The notes: generated by a model not told the origin, from the sequence alone. Numbered from the stretch's first letter, positions 1 to 8,808 are shown. The stretch: 64,000 bases of DNA from Flavobacterium frigidimaris (GCA_900129595.1 FQWG01000003.1:62001-126000); one strand, 5' to 3'. Translations and numbers: made by a program.

Positions 1-1128
1 AGCTGTAGGCGTTAGATTAGTATATTTTTTAAAAGAAGTATTAAACGAAGATTTTGAATTAAAACCTACTTCATATAAAATTTCCAAAACCGTAAGCTGA
101 CTTTTTGATTGATCTTTCAAAATATTCATGGCTTTCTGAATGCGATATTCGTTTACAAAATCAAAAAAATGCTGGTCGATATGATGATTAATCAAGACTG
201 ATAAATCCCGAACCGGAATATTAATCTGGTTAGAAAGTTCCTGAATTGTAAGCGACGGATCAAGAAAAGGTTCTTTTTCTGCCATATAATCTTTCAATGC
301 CGAGATTTGTAATGTAATTGCCTCGCTTTTATTATTTTTGACTTCAGCAATACTGGTTTCCTTAGGTAAAATATCTCTTGCCAATTGCAATTTAGAATCG
401 ATACCTCTAAAAAGGTCAGGATGGTTTAATGCTTTTAGTACAAACCAACAAATTATGACTAGTAGTAAAAATTGCAATACTACATTGGCCCAGATCCATA
501 ATAACTCAAAATCAGCATATCTTAAACCATTCTTTGCTATAGATAAATAATACAAAGTAAAGAGCACAGTAGATATCTGAATTAACCATTTATAAATTGA
601 AGTCCTGGGATTGGTATAATTTTCCTGATATATCGCTCTGTACTTTCTTAAAACAGAAAAAACTGCAATACTATAAAACACGACTTGAATTGCTCCAATA
701 GACAACAAAGAGTAGAATTCAGGCATTTGATTATGATGATCATAAAACTTCATTTTTTCTACATCATCTACAAAGTACAGTCTAAAAGCAAAAATTAGAT
801 TTTCAGCTATAAATGGAGCTAAGTGAAGTAGATATTTGGGGCTTAATCGAAAATCAGTGAAACAAACGGATACTATATATAGGTAAAAAACAGGTAATAT
901 TAAGGAACTGGTAGTCCATCTGAAAAATTCTAAATTGAGGTGTTCTTTAATAAAATTCTCATTAATAAAAAGCCCACTATTATCAATGGCAAAAAGCAAT
1001 AAATAGGCAGCAAATAATCTGTTTGATATTTTATTATTTGTTTCTACAGTCAACAAAAAGAAAGCTAGCAAAAGAGCAACAAAAGCTGACATCCAAGACA
1101 TTCCTATTAAAAAGCTTACTATATCCAT
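1..1128 (-). CDS. AraC-family transcriptional regulator with N-terminal membrane domain (3' end cut by window)
   Basis: The minus-strand frame is open from an ATG at 1128 to base 1, giving 376 codons with no stop, so the C-terminus lies outside the window. About the first 230 residues are strongly hydrophobic, with roughly seven predicted membrane segments (the first is about residues 5-27). The tail is cytoplasmic and carries an AraC-type helix-turn-helix: residues near 290-310 read LTIQELSNQINIPVRDLSVL, and the second helix-turn-helix ends at the window edge with FNSKSSFNTSFKKYTNLTP, the classic AraC signature. Membrane-anchored AraC proteins of this shape are common in Bacteroidota and probably sense an envelope or membrane signal. 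It is divergent from murQ. A TATATTTG -7-like box lies on the minus strand at 1157-1150, without a clear -33 element. The target genes are unknown. Confidence 0.85.
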   Translation of the reverse strand, partial: MDIVSFLIGMSWMSAFVALLLAFFLLTVETNNKISNRLFAAYLLLFAIDNSGLFINENFIKEHLNLEFFRWTTSSLILPVFYLYIVSVCFTDFRLSPKYLLHLAPFIAENLIFAFRLYFVDDVEKMKFYDHHNQMPEFYSLLSIGAIQVVFYSIAVFSVLRKYRAIYQENYTNPRTSIYKWLIQISTVLFTLYYLSIAKNGLRYADFELLWIWANVVLQFLLLVIICWFVLKALNHPDLFRGIDSKLQLARDILPKETSIAEVKNNKSEAITLQISALKDYMAEKEPFLDPSLTIQELSNQINIPVRDLSVLINHHIDQHFFDFVNEYRIQKAMNILKDQSKSQLTVLEILYEVGFNSKSSFNTSFKKYTNLTPTA

Positions 1129-1253
1129 TAATTTTTTTAGATTATTCAACAAATATAATATTTTAGTTCTTTTAATAAGATTCTTAGAAACAATCGTTGT
1201 ATAAGAATTCAAAGAAAAAAAATATTCTAATCTTTACTACTTTACGTTCTAAA

Positions 1254-1285
1254 TTTCGGGATTGCAATAAAAAAGATTAATTTTG
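1254..1285 (+). promoter_or_regulatory. Candidate Bacteroidota-type promoter for murQ
   Basis: TTTC at 1254-1257, a 20-base spacer and TAATTTTG at 1278-1285 fit the Flavobacterium consensus (TTTG or TTG, about 17-23 bases, TAnnTTTG) with one mismatch in the upstream box. Transcription would start near 1292, about 18 bases before the murQ ATG. Sequence match only. Confidence 0.4.
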
Positions 1286-1309
1286 AGCCGGCTTAATTAA
1301 CACAAAAAA

Positions 1310-2122
1310 ATGGCATTTACCAAAACAACAGAACAATCTTCAAAATACGAACATTTAGAGATAATGTCTCTGCATGAATTGCTGACCAACATCAATCAGG
1401 AGGACAAAACTGTTCCAAATGCAGTCGAAAAAGCAATCCCACAAATTGAAGCACTTGTGGCAAAAGTGGTCGCTAAACTAAAACTTGGCGGGAGATTGTT
1501 TTATATAGGAGCCGGAACATCCGGTCGTTTAGGTGTTGTTGATGCCTCTGAATGCCCTCCCACTTTTGGCGTTCCTTTTGATTTAGTAAATGGTATTATT
1601 GCCGGGGGTGACAGCGCTATTCGCCGTGCCGTAGAAAATGCCGAAGATAATGCCACACAAGCCTGGATCGATTTACAAAACAATAATATAGGTGCAAATG
1701 ATGTCGTTATTGGTATTGCTGCTTCCGGAACAACTCCTTATGTCATTGGCGGTTTAGAAACCTGCAATCAAAATAATATCCTTACCGGCTGTATTACCAA
1801 TAATGCAGGAAGTCCGCTGGCGCTAACAGCTCAATTTCCTGTTGAAGTAGTTGTAGGTCCTGAATTTATTACCGGAAGTTCCAGAATGAAAGCCGGAACA
1901 GCTCAAAAATTAGTTTTGAATATGATTTCTACAGCAGCAATGATTCAAATAGGAAAAGTAAAGGGCAACAAAATGGTTGATATGCAACTAAGCAATATTA
2001 AATTGGTAGATCGCGGCGTAAAAATGATCATGGATGAAATTCCTGTTTCGTATGAAAAAGGTTCAGAATTATTAAAAAAATACGGCAGCGTACGAAATGC
2101 TATCGACAATTATAAAGAGTAA
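1310..2122 (+). CDS. murQ: N-acetylmuramic acid 6-phosphate etherase
   Basis: MurQ cleaves the D-lactyl ether of MurNAc 6-phosphate, giving GlcNAc 6-phosphate and lactate in cytosolic recycling of cell-wall muropeptides. The 270-residue protein is a single SIS (sugar isomerase) domain. The phosphosugar-binding loop FYIGAGTSGRLGVVDASE ends at Glu81, in the place of the family's catalytic glutamate, followed by CPPTFG. A second SIS segment GIAASGTTPYVIGGL and the motif GSSRMKAGTAQKL follow. It is shorter than the E. coli enzyme (about 298 residues) because the C-terminal helical extension is reduced. The ATG at 1310 follows a short AT-rich leader. The small DUF6095 gene lies 180 bases downstream on the same strand. 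No murK, nagA or dedicated transporter is adjacent. Confidence 0.95.
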   Translation: MAFTKTTEQSSKYEHLEIMSLHELLTNINQEDKTVPNAVEKAIPQIEALVAKVVAKLKLGGRLFYIGAGTSGRLGVVDASECPPTFGVPFDLVNGIIAGGDSAIRRAVENAEDNATQAWIDLQNNNIGANDVVIGIAASGTTPYVIGGLETCNQNNILTGCITNNAGSPLALTAQFPVEVVVGPEFITGSSRMKAGTAQKLVLNMISTAAMIQIGKVKGNKMVDMQLSNIKLVDRGVKMIMDEIPVSYEKGSELLKKYGSVRNAIDNYKE

Positions 2123-2159
2123 TGGGTTTCTTGTAAAATATAAGACGCCTTTTACAACA

Positions 2160-2265
2160 TACAGTTTGCCATTTCGAGGAACGAGAAATCAATCAACAAA
2201 GATTGAAATATACATTATGTAGTTTCTTGTGCGATTTCTCCTCAGGTCGAAATAACAGGATGCGA
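2160..2265. repeat. Palindromic intergenic repeat (GAGGAACGAGAAATC type)
   Basis: The arms TTTCGAGGAACGAGAAATC (from about 2171) and GCGATTTCTCCTCAGGTCGAA (from about 2231) are imperfect inverted repeats about 60 bases apart. Short elements with a core like CGAGGAACGAGAAATC are scattered between genes in Bacteroidota. It could fold in RNA and sits between murQ and the DUF6095 gene. No protein-coding signal is visible. Confidence 0.6.
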
Positions 2266-2302
2266 TAACTGAAACTTTACAAAACCTTCAAACAAAAAAA
2301 CT

Positions 2303-2524
2303 ATGGCAACAAATAAAGAATTACTGGGAAAAGGAATTAAATATATGTCAGGTTCATTACCTCTGTTGTTTATTGGTCCTTCACTGATTTATAATGCTTT
2401 TATGAATCAACATACCAATTGGCATTACCTGGTTTTAGGAATTGGAATTGTGGCTTGTCTGAGCGCTATGTTTTTGATTTTTTACGGATTGAAAATTATC
2501 ATGAAGGGTTTGTTTAATGACTAA
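2303..2524 (+). CDS. Small two-helix membrane protein, DUF6095-like
   Basis: A 73-residue protein with two hydrophobic segments, about residues 15-32 (SGSLPLLFIGPSLIYNAF) and 42-67 (HYLVLGIGIVACLSAMFLIF), a short loop between them and a charged N-terminus. It resembles the DUF6095 family, small inner-membrane proteins of Flavobacteriia often found next to murQ. The function is unknown. Position suggests a link with cell-wall recycling, but that is inference. The family call rests on recollection of the sequence pattern, not on a search. Confidence 0.75.
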   Translation: MATNKELLGKGIKYMSGSLPLLFIGPSLIYNAFMNQHTNWHYLVLGIGIVACLSAMFLIFYGLKIIMKGLFND

Positions 2525-2619
2525 ATAGTCCCTACTAAGCAAACCCAACGGGTTTTAAAAACCTGTCGCGTTTAATTCCCTCTTTTTAAAAAATTATTAT
2601 TTTTTTATCCAATACAAAT

Positions 2620-3192
2620 ATGGAAAGTCTAATTCACATACAGAAAACCTTCGAGAAAGTCACTTATATTGATAAAAAAATAAACAATAGGGAGTTTGAA
2701 GATTGTATTTTTAAAAATTGTGATTTCTCAAATAGCAATTTTGCCTACAATACTTTTTTAGACTGCGAATTTATAGACTGCAATTTATCGATGACGAGTT
2801 TATCGGGAACAAGTCTTAAGAATGTAAGTTTCAAAAACTGCAAACTTCTTGGAATCGCTTTCAATGAATGTGATGATTTTTTGTTTCAGGTTTATTTTGA
2901 GGAAAGCACGTTAGATTATGCCATCTTTTCAAATAAAAAAATGCCTAAAACCAAATTCATCAATTGCTCTGTTAGAGAAGTTACTTTTATAGGAACTAAT
3001 TTAACGAGTTCGGTTTTTGACAATTGCAATCTGGAAGGAGCTATTTTTAATGATACACAATTGGCTGCTGTTAATTTTAAAACTGCCTACAATTATAAAA
3101 TCGATCCGGAATTTAACCCAATGAAAAAAGCACAATTTTCTAATGAAGGAATTGTGGGACTTTTAGACAAATATGATATTAAGATTGTTTAA
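2620..3192 (+). CDS. Pentapeptide repeat protein
   Basis: A 190-residue soluble protein in which about residues 20-150 show the five-residue periodicity of pentapeptide repeats (A/C-D/N-L/F-X-X): FEDCIFKNCDFSNSNF, then FLDCEFIDCNL, SGTSLKNVSFKNCKL and SSVFDNCNLEGAIF. Such repeats fold as a right-handed quadrilateral beta-helix. There is no signal peptide or membrane segment, so it is probably cytosolic. Some family members (Qnr, MfpA) protect DNA gyrase, but most have no known role, and nothing here shows gyrase specificity beyond the fold. The gene stands alone between intergenic repeats, with a leader from 2525. Confidence 0.85.
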   Translation: MESLIHIQKTFEKVTYIDKKINNREFEDCIFKNCDFSNSNFAYNTFLDCEFIDCNLSMTSLSGTSLKNVSFKNCKLLGIAFNECDDFLFQVYFEESTLDYAIFSNKKMPKTKFINCSVREVTFIGTNLTSSVFDNCNLEGAIFNDTQLAAVNFKTAYNYKIDPEFNPMKKAQFSNEGIVGLLDKYDIKIV

Positions 3193-3344
3193 AACCAACT
3201 ATTAATATTTAAAAAAATACTGCCCCGAATTTCACGAATATTCACTAATTTTTAACTCTAAAAATGTGATTTTTTATTCGTCTACATTCGTGTTCCAAGC
3301 GATAACCAACTGGCGAAGCAAATTCGTGACAAAAACACACAAAT

Positions 3345-3920
3345 ATGAATGCAACTCAATCTTATTTAGAAAGCGTTAAAAAGCAATTTTTGTATTATAA
3401 AATGCTGGGCGAAAAAGCCATAAATCAATTAGAGCCTCATCAGCTTTTTGTTGCTGTAAATGAAGACACTAATAGTATTGCAACGATTATCAAGCACATT
3501 TCCGGTAATATGCTTTCGAGGTGGACAGATTTTCTAACTTCTGATGGCGAAAAAGAATGGCGCAACCGTGATGCTGAATTCGAAAATGACCTGCAATCAA
3601 AAGAAGAAGTTTTACAGGTCTGGAATAATGGCTGGAATTGCTTTCTAAATACCTTAAACGATTTAAAACCGGAACAGCTGTCGGATATTATCTATATCCG
3701 TAATGAAGGTCATACGGTTATTGAAGCCATAAATCGTCAACTAGCTCATTATCCGTATCATGTGGGACAGATTGTTTTTTATGCCAAGCAGCTAAAAAAT
3801 AACGAGTGGGATAGTTTATCGATCCCGAGAAATAAATCCGGAAATTATAATGCCGAAAAGTTTGCCAAAGAAAAAGAAATCAAGAACTTTACCGATGATG
3901 AACTAAAGAGATTGAAATGA
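3345..3920 (+). CDS. DUF1572 / DinB-like four-helix protein
   Basis: A 191-residue, mostly helical protein. The histidine in TIIKHISGNMLSRW (about residue 50) and the two in RQLAHYPYHVGQIVFYAKQL (about residues 135-141) match the metal-binding histidine pattern of the DinB/YfiT superfamily, to which DUF1572 belongs. Members are putative metal-dependent enzymes, some acting as thiol transferases, but the substrate here cannot be read from sequence. There is no signal peptide. The gene is preceded by a repeat-rich spacer (3193-3344) with TTCACGAATATTCAC-like motifs typical of Flavobacterium intergenic DNA. Confidence 0.8.
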   Translation: MNATQSYLESVKKQFLYYKMLGEKAINQLEPHQLFVAVNEDTNSIATIIKHISGNMLSRWTDFLTSDGEKEWRNRDAEFENDLQSKEEVLQVWNNGWNCFLNTLNDLKPEQLSDIIYIRNEGHTVIEAINRQLAHYPYHVGQIVFYAKQLKNNEWDSLSIPRNKSGNYNAEKFAKEKEIKNFTDDELKRLK

Positions 3921-3937
3921 TTTGTTCGTTTGTCCGT

Positions 3938-3953
3938 CTGAGCGAAGTCGAAG
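3938..3953. repeat. Dispersed 16-base repeat, copy 1
   Basis: CTGAGCGAAGTCGAAG is the exact reverse complement of 42520-42535 in the same window. Both lie in intergenic DNA, which suggests a dispersed, non-coding repeat family. Confidence 0.6.
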
Positions 3954-4081
3954 ACCTGATAAAAACTAAATATCTCTTCTTAAGTTAACATGAAAACAAT
4001 TTTCCCGGCCCTGATTGTAATGGAAATCCTTTTGTGCCCGTCCCGATAGCTATCCGGATACTAAAAAACAAATTATTTAAA

Positions 4082-4453
4082 ATGAAAAAAATATTCTTCT
4101 TCCTTCCGCTACTTGCATTAGTATCTTGTTATGATGCCGAACACAATTGTAAAGATTTTAAAAACGGAAAATTCAAATTTGAGTTTGAGGTAAATGGCGT
4201 AAAAAAAACAACGGTTTTTGAACGTAAAGATGGTATTGAAATCGAAACTTTTGAAGGGAAAACAGACACCTCTACAGTGCGTTGGGTAAGTGATTGTGAA
4301 TATATCCTGCAAAAGAAACACCCCAAAAACATGGCTGAAGAAAAAGCGATTAGCATGAAGATCTTAACCACTTCTAAAGATTCTTATACGTTTGAATTTG
4401 GAATGGTGGGTTCTGATCAAAAGCAACGCGGAACGGTTATAAAAGTGGAGTAA
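4082..4453 (+). CDS. Small lipoprotein of unknown function
   Basis: Read from the ATG at 4082, this is a 123-residue protein with a lipoprotein signal: MKKIFFFLPLLALVSC gives a clear lipobox with the lipidated Cys at residue 16. An upstream start at 4034 in the same frame would add 16 residues without signal character, so 4082 is preferred. The mature part has a beta-rich pattern (FKFEFEVNGVKKTTVFER, TVRWVSDCEYILQ, SYTFEFGMVG). Two cysteines remain (in HNCKDF and SDCEY) and may form a disulfide. I recognise no functional domain. It lies 24 bases before the TerC gene and may be co-transcribed with it. Confidence 0.8.
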   Translation: MKKIFFFLPLLALVSCYDAEHNCKDFKNGKFKFEFEVNGVKKTTVFERKDGIEIETFEGKTDTSTVRWVSDCEYILQKKHPKNMAEEKAISMKILTTSKDSYTFEFGMVGSDQKQRGTVIKVE

Positions 4454-4477
4454 TTAATCTAACGAAATAATTTTAGT

Positions 4478-5251
4478 ATGGAAGTATTTTTGAATCCCGA
4501 TGCATGGATTGCTTTATTGACACTGACTTTTCTTGAAATTGTTTTAGGAATTGACAATATCATTTTTATTTCGATCGTAACAGGTAAATTACCTGAAGAA
4601 GATCGTAAAAAAGCAACCCGAATTGGTTTATTTCTGGCTATGTTTATGCGTATCGCCCTCTTGATGGGGATTTCGTATCTTATTGCGATGAAAGCAACAA
4701 TTTTCAGTATTCACTGGGGTTGGTTTGAAGGCGATTTTACCGGTCAGGCACTCATTTTATTTCTTGGAGGTTTATTCCTGATTTATAAAAGCACAAAGGA
4801 AATTAGCGAAAAAGTAGATCATAAAGGCGATGAAGAAAAGACAATTGGTGCAGCAGCAAAAAAGTCATTTTCGAATGTTATTGTGCAGATTTTGCTAATC
4901 GATTTAATATTTTCTGTCGATTCTATTCTGACGGCAGTAGGTATGACAAACGGTGTTCACGGTGCCTTAACCATAATGATTACAGCCGTTATCATCTCTG
5001 TTTTGGTCATGATGCTGTTTGCGGTTCCGGTGGGGAATTTTGTCAATAAAAACCCTTCCATTCAAATATTAGGACTTTCGTTTTTGATCCTGATTGGTTT
5101 TATGCTGATTACTGAAAGTATGCATTTATCGAATGCTGCGCTTTTGGGAGAACACATTGGCGCTGTCCCAAAAGGGTATTTGTATTTTGCCATTACGTTT
5201 TCATTGGCCGTAGAGTTTATCAATATGCGGGTTCGGAAGAAACACTCATAA
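4478..5251 (+). CDS. TerC-family integral membrane protein
   Basis: A 257-residue polytopic membrane protein with about seven helices. It begins with the TerC signature TFLEIVLGIDNIIFISIV (residues about 15-32). Half-way along, LLIDLIFSVDSILTAVGMT repeats the acidic in-membrane motif; each half carries D-N or D-S residues inside a helix, as in the family. Some TerC/YjbE proteins act in metal (manganese) efflux or metalation of secreted enzymes; others are linked to tellurite resistance. No ter operon is nearby, so a metal-ion role is the better inference. A strong hairpin terminator follows at 5262. No metal riboswitch is evident in the short 24-base upstream gap. Confidence 0.88.
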   Translation: MEVFLNPDAWIALLTLTFLEIVLGIDNIIFISIVTGKLPEEDRKKATRIGLFLAMFMRIALLMGISYLIAMKATIFSIHWGWFEGDFTGQALILFLGGLFLIYKSTKEISEKVDHKGDEEKTIGAAAKKSFSNVIVQILLIDLIFSVDSILTAVGMTNGVHGALTIMITAVIISVLVMMLFAVPVGNFVNKNPSIQILGLSFLILIGFMLITESMHLSNAALLGEHIGAVPKGYLYFAITFSLAVEFINMRVRKKHS

Positions 5252-5261
5252 ATCATAATTT

Positions 5262-5290
5262 AAAAAGTTCCATTCATGGAACTTTTTTTT
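5262..5290 (+). terminator. Rho-independent terminator after the TerC gene
   Basis: AAAAAGTTCCAT and ATGGAACTTTTT form a 12-base stem around a two-base loop, followed by a T run to 5290. Confidence 0.85.
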
Positions 5291-5449
5291 ATATCAGCAT
5301 TTCTTAGGAAACAGTAACTGACTTATGACGTTGTATAAACCACTAAGAATAAACAAAACTTCGTGGCTTTGTGGCAAAACTAAAAAAGTTTAAGTGTGTT
5401 TCTTTTACATTTCTATTTTAAGTATTACATTAGAACCTAAATCTCACGC

Positions 5450-7369
5450 ATGAAAAATACTATTTCGCAAAGAGTTGCCGACTTTTTAAAGAACTTCCCT
5501 CCTTTTAGCTTTTTGCATCAAAAGGATTTAGAAAAACTATCAGAACAAATTTCTATTGTTTACAAAGATAAAGATTCAGTAATTTTTGCGGAAAATGAGA
5601 CAACTCACGACTCCTTTTATGTCGTTCATAAAGGTGCTGTTGCCCTTAAAAAAGGTCAGAAAAACACTGTTTTAGACATGTGTGACGAAGGCGATATTTT
5701 TGGATTACGTCCGCTTTTGGCCCAGGAAAATTATATTATGGAAGCCGTTGCCTATGAAGAAACCATTCTTTACGCCATTCCCATTGCTGTTTTTAAACCT
5801 TATGCATTAGAAAACAGAACTGTTGGTAATTTCCTGATCGAAAGTTATGCGTCTAACACCCGAAATCCTTACTCGGACATTCATAAAGATAAATTATATG
5901 GCGATGATTTACTGCATGGTAATCATCATAATGAAAGGGATTCTTTTGACTTACAACCCATAAAATATTCCAAGAAAATTGTCACTTGCAGCCCCTCTAC
6001 CACAGCCCGGGATATTGCTAAAATCATGACAAAGAAAAAAGTAGGTGCAATATTGATTGTAGACGAAATGCTGCCTATAGGTATTATTACCGATAAAGAT
6101 TTACGCAATAAAATTGTTACCGGAGATTATTCGATCCTGACAACCGCCGAAACCATAATGACAAAACCCGTTATTACGTATCCTAAAAAAATGACAGTTA
6201 CTGAGGCACAAATGGCAATGATGAAAAGTAACATCAGTTATTTATGCCTGACAAAAGACGGAACAACCAATACCAAAGCTGTTGGGATTTTATCTAAACA
6301 TGACGTAATGGTGGCTTTAGGAAACAATCCTGCTGTATTAATAAAAGCACTTAAAAGAGCTAAAAAAGCCAAAGAAATTAAACCTATTCGCGCCCGAATC
6401 ATGCAATTGCTTCAGGGATATCTCGATCAGAATATCCCAATGACGTTGATTTCTAAAATCATTACAGAGCTCAATGAAGCTTGCATCACCAGAGTTATCG
6501 AAATGTCATTAGAAAAAATGAGCAATCCGCCGCCTGTGAAATTTGCATGGCTCGCGCTGGGAAGTCAGGGACGAAGCGAACAAATGCTGCATACAGATCA
6601 GGATAACGCGATTGTGTATGAAAATGTCTCTGATGTTTTTAAAGAAGAAACAAAAGTATATTTCCTGAAATTTGCCACACTTGTCAATAAAGGCCTTTTT
6701 GAAATTGGTTATGACTATTGCCCTGCCGAAATGATGGCCTCAAACCCTAAATGGTGTATGAGTCTGGATGAATGGAAAAATCAGGTGCATCACTGGATCA
6801 CGAATCCGGGGAAAAATGAGGTTTTATTGTCGTTTATATTTTTTGATTACAGTTTAACCTATGGTGATGCCGAAATTACGAATGAGCTTTCTGATTTTAT
6901 TTTTGAAAATGTAAAAGCAAATCCTATTTTCTATGTTCATTTAGTGAGTGGTGCATTGCAAAGTCCTTCTCCAACAGGCTTTTTTAGGCAATTTTTGGTA
7001 GAACAGGACGGAGCAAATAAAGATCATTTTGATATTAAAAGAAGAGCCCTAATGCCTTTAACGGATGCTGCACGTGTTTTGATTTTATCCCATTCAGTGA
7101 AATCAATTAGTAATACTGCAGAACGATTCGAAAAACTGGCAGAACTGGAACCCAACAATAGAGAATTGTATCTTTCGTGTTCCTATTCGTTTAAAGCTTT
7201 GCTGAAATTCCGAACCAAACAAGGACTTTTACATAATGATTCCGGCCAATTTATTGCATTGGAATCATTATCTAAGATGGAGAAAATAAAACTGAAACGA
7301 ACTTTTAAAACCATCAAAGAGCTTCAGGAATTAATTTCGGTACGTTTTAATGTCTCAAATCTGGTATAA
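5450..7369 (+). CDS. cNMP-binding / CBS pair / DUF294 nucleotidyltransferase-like protein
   Basis: A 639-residue cytosolic protein with four parts in order. A cyclic-nucleotide-binding-like beta-barrel spans about residues 15-130 (VIFAENETTHDSFYVVHKGA). A CBS-domain pair spans about 175-290 (MTKKKVGAILIVDE, IGIITDKDL, GILSKHDV). A DUF294 nucleotidyltransferase-like domain spans about 310-460, with the motif LGSQGRSEQMLHTDQDNAIV giving the Gly-Ser and paired Asp residues of the polymerase-beta fold. A DUF294 C-terminal helical domain spans about 480-630. The architecture suggests a sensor that binds a nucleotide and modifies a target, but the substrate is unknown. The DnaQ-like exonuclease gene starts two bases after the stop, a pairing known in many bacteria, so they almost certainly share a transcript. 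Confidence 0.88.
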   Translation: MKNTISQRVADFLKNFPPFSFLHQKDLEKLSEQISIVYKDKDSVIFAENETTHDSFYVVHKGAVALKKGQKNTVLDMCDEGDIFGLRPLLAQENYIMEAVAYEETILYAIPIAVFKPYALENRTVGNFLIESYASNTRNPYSDIHKDKLYGDDLLHGNHHNERDSFDLQPIKYSKKIVTCSPSTTARDIAKIMTKKKVGAILIVDEMLPIGIITDKDLRNKIVTGDYSILTTAETIMTKPVITYPKKMTVTEAQMAMMKSNISYLCLTKDGTTNTKAVGILSKHDVMVALGNNPAVLIKALKRAKKAKEIKPIRARIMQLLQGYLDQNIPMTLISKIITELNEACITRVIEMSLEKMSNPPPVKFAWLALGSQGRSEQMLHTDQDNAIVYENVSDVFKEETKVYFLKFATLVNKGLFEIGYDYCPAEMMASNPKWCMSLDEWKNQVHHWITNPGKNEVLLSFIFFDYSLTYGDAEITNELSDFIFENVKANPIFYVHLVSGALQSPSPTGFFRQFLVEQDGANKDHFDIKRRALMPLTDAARVLILSHSVKSISNTAERFEKLAELEPNNRELYLSCSYSFKALLKFRTKQGLLHNDSGQFIALESLSKMEKIKLKRTFKTIKELQELISVRFNVSNLV

Positions 7370-7371
7370 GT

Positions 7372-7998
7372 ATGAGTTTATTTAATTTTTGGAAAAAAGA
7401 AGACGATCTCTTTGATGAGAATATCACAATCGAAGAAACCCGTTTTGTTGTTTTAGATACCGAAACTACCGGTTTAGATTACGAAAATGACCGCATATTA
7501 TGTATTGGCGCATTGGTGTTGCAAAATGGAGTAATCTCTGTTCAGAACAGTTTTGAAGTCTATATCGAGCAGGATCATTACGATAAATCGACAGCTCAGA
7601 TTCATGGTATTTTAAAAGCTTTCGTTATACAACGCCCAACTGAGCGAGAAGCTTTAGAACAATTTTTAGCTTTTCTGGGTGATTCGATTATTATTGCACA
7701 TCATACTATTTTTGATGTTACAATGATTAATAAAGCACTAGAAAGAAATGGCCTTCCTGAATTGACGAACAAGCGATTAGACACTGCTATTTTATACAAA
7801 AAAACACTGATTAAGTCTCATTTGTTTGAGCGAAAAGATCATTACACTTTAGACGATCTCGCCGATAAATTTGATATTTCTAAAAAAGACAGACATACGG
7901 CATTGGGCGATGCGTACATAACCGCAATTGCTTTTTTAAAAATTGTAAAAAAACTGAAAGAGAAAAAACATATTAATTTGAATTCTTTGTTTAAGTAA
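7372..7998 (+). CDS. DnaQ-like 3'-5' exonuclease (DEDDh)
   Basis: A 208-residue protein with a complete DEDDh exonuclease core. Exo I is VLDTETTGLDYENDRI (about residue 27), giving the D and E. Exo II is in HHTIFDVTMINK, which supplies the Asp. Exo III is DRHTALGDAYITAIAFL, with the catalytic His and final Asp. It belongs to the DNA polymerase III epsilon / RNase T superfamily but lacks polymerase-binding extensions, so it is probably not the replicative proofreading subunit. The ATG at 7372 is two bases after the DUF294 gene, and the pair form one unit, perhaps acting together on a nucleotide or nucleic-acid substrate. Confidence 0.88.
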   Translation: MSLFNFWKKEDDLFDENITIEETRFVVLDTETTGLDYENDRILCIGALVLQNGVISVQNSFEVYIEQDHYDKSTAQIHGILKAFVIQRPTEREALEQFLAFLGDSIIIAHHTIFDVTMINKALERNGLPELTNKRLDTAILYKKTLIKSHLFERKDHYTLDDLADKFDISKKDRHTALGDAYITAIAFLKIVKKLKEKKHINLNSLFK

Positions 7999-8002
7999 AA
8001 AG

Positions 8003-8025
8003 CCTGATTTTAGATCAGGGTTATT
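8003..8025 (+). terminator. Weak hairpin after the exonuclease gene
   Basis: CCTGAT and ATCAGG (8003-8008 and 8014-8019) form a short stem with a broken T tract (TTATTT). It is a plausible terminator for the DUF294-exonuclease unit. Confidence 0.45.
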
Positions 8026-8074
8026 TGTGAAATTAATCTTCTATAAAAAGTCGGTACGGGAATACATTTGATGA

Positions 8075-8785
8075 TCTGTTTTTAAGCTGTTTCATAAAGC
8101 TATCGCACAAATACTCCCACTCAATGGAGCTCCTCCAGGATATGTGGGTTATGAAGAAGGTGGATTGTTAGTGAATAAAATCAGGCAAAAACCTTATTCT
8201 ATTGTTTTATTTGATGAAATCGAAAAAGCACATACTTCTGTATATGATGTTTTTCTTCAAATTATGGATGAAGGAAAGCTACACGATCGATTAGGAAAAG
8301 AAGGCGATTTCTCGAATGCAATCATACTTTTTACCTCAAATATCGGTGCAGATCATATTGTGGAGACTTTTAATAGTGGTAAAATTCCAACGTCAACTTC
8401 TTTAATGGAAATTATGGGTAATTATTTCAGACCTGAATTTTTAGGTCGTTTAACTGAAATTGTACCTTTTGCTCCTATCAGTAAAGAAAATGCGCTAAAA
8501 ATATTCGAAATCCATCTCAAAAAAGAGTTCATGGATTTGTTAAAGAATATCAATATTAAAGTTGAAATTCCTATGGAAGCGAAACTTTATCTTGCTGAAA
8601 ATGGTTATAATGCCAAATACGGAGCAAGACCTATAAAAAGTATTATAAGAAGCCATTTAAGAAGACCTTTGGCAAAAAAAATAATCTCAGGAGAAGTTAA
8701 GGATGGTGACACAATGACTGTGATTATTGAAAACGATGAGGTAAAATGGATAAAGGAAGAAATCGTAAATATTCTCGAAAATTAA
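8075..8785 (+). pseudogene. 5'-truncated ClpV/ClpB-type AAA+ ATPase (C-terminal remnant)
   Basis: The frame opens after a TGA at 8072 and runs to 8785. It encodes only the second half of the D2 AAA+ module of a Clp/Hsp100 unfoldase: pore loop GAPPGYVGYEEGG (from about 8126), Walker B IVLFDEIEKAH, sensor 1 IILFTSNIG, arginine finger region NYFRPEFLGRLTEIVPF, and sensor 2 GYNAKYGARPIKSIIR. Walker A, the first AAA+ module and the N-domain are absent, so it cannot be a working ATPase. A GTG at 8144 gives a 213-residue frame but lies inside the conserved pore motif, so it is not a native start. The wording of the remnant (LVNKIRQKPYSIVLFDEIEK, IMDEGKLHDRLGKEGDFSNA) resembles the ClpV/TssH of Bacteroidota type VI secretion systems as I recall them; that assignment is inference. 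No other secretion gene is present. Codons remain intact, so the truncation is fairly recent or the fragment is used. Confidence 0.75.
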
Positions 8786-8808
8786 TTGACCGAATGTATT
8801 ATAAAAAA

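Noticed and set aside
338..550. 70-residue plus-strand frame
   Set aside because: Antisense to the AraC-family regulator, which is open across the whole segment.
8144..8785. Functional stand-alone ClpB-like protein starting at the GTG
   Set aside because: The GTG is inside the conserved GAPPGYVGYEEGG loop and coding similarity continues upstream to 8075; no Walker A is present.
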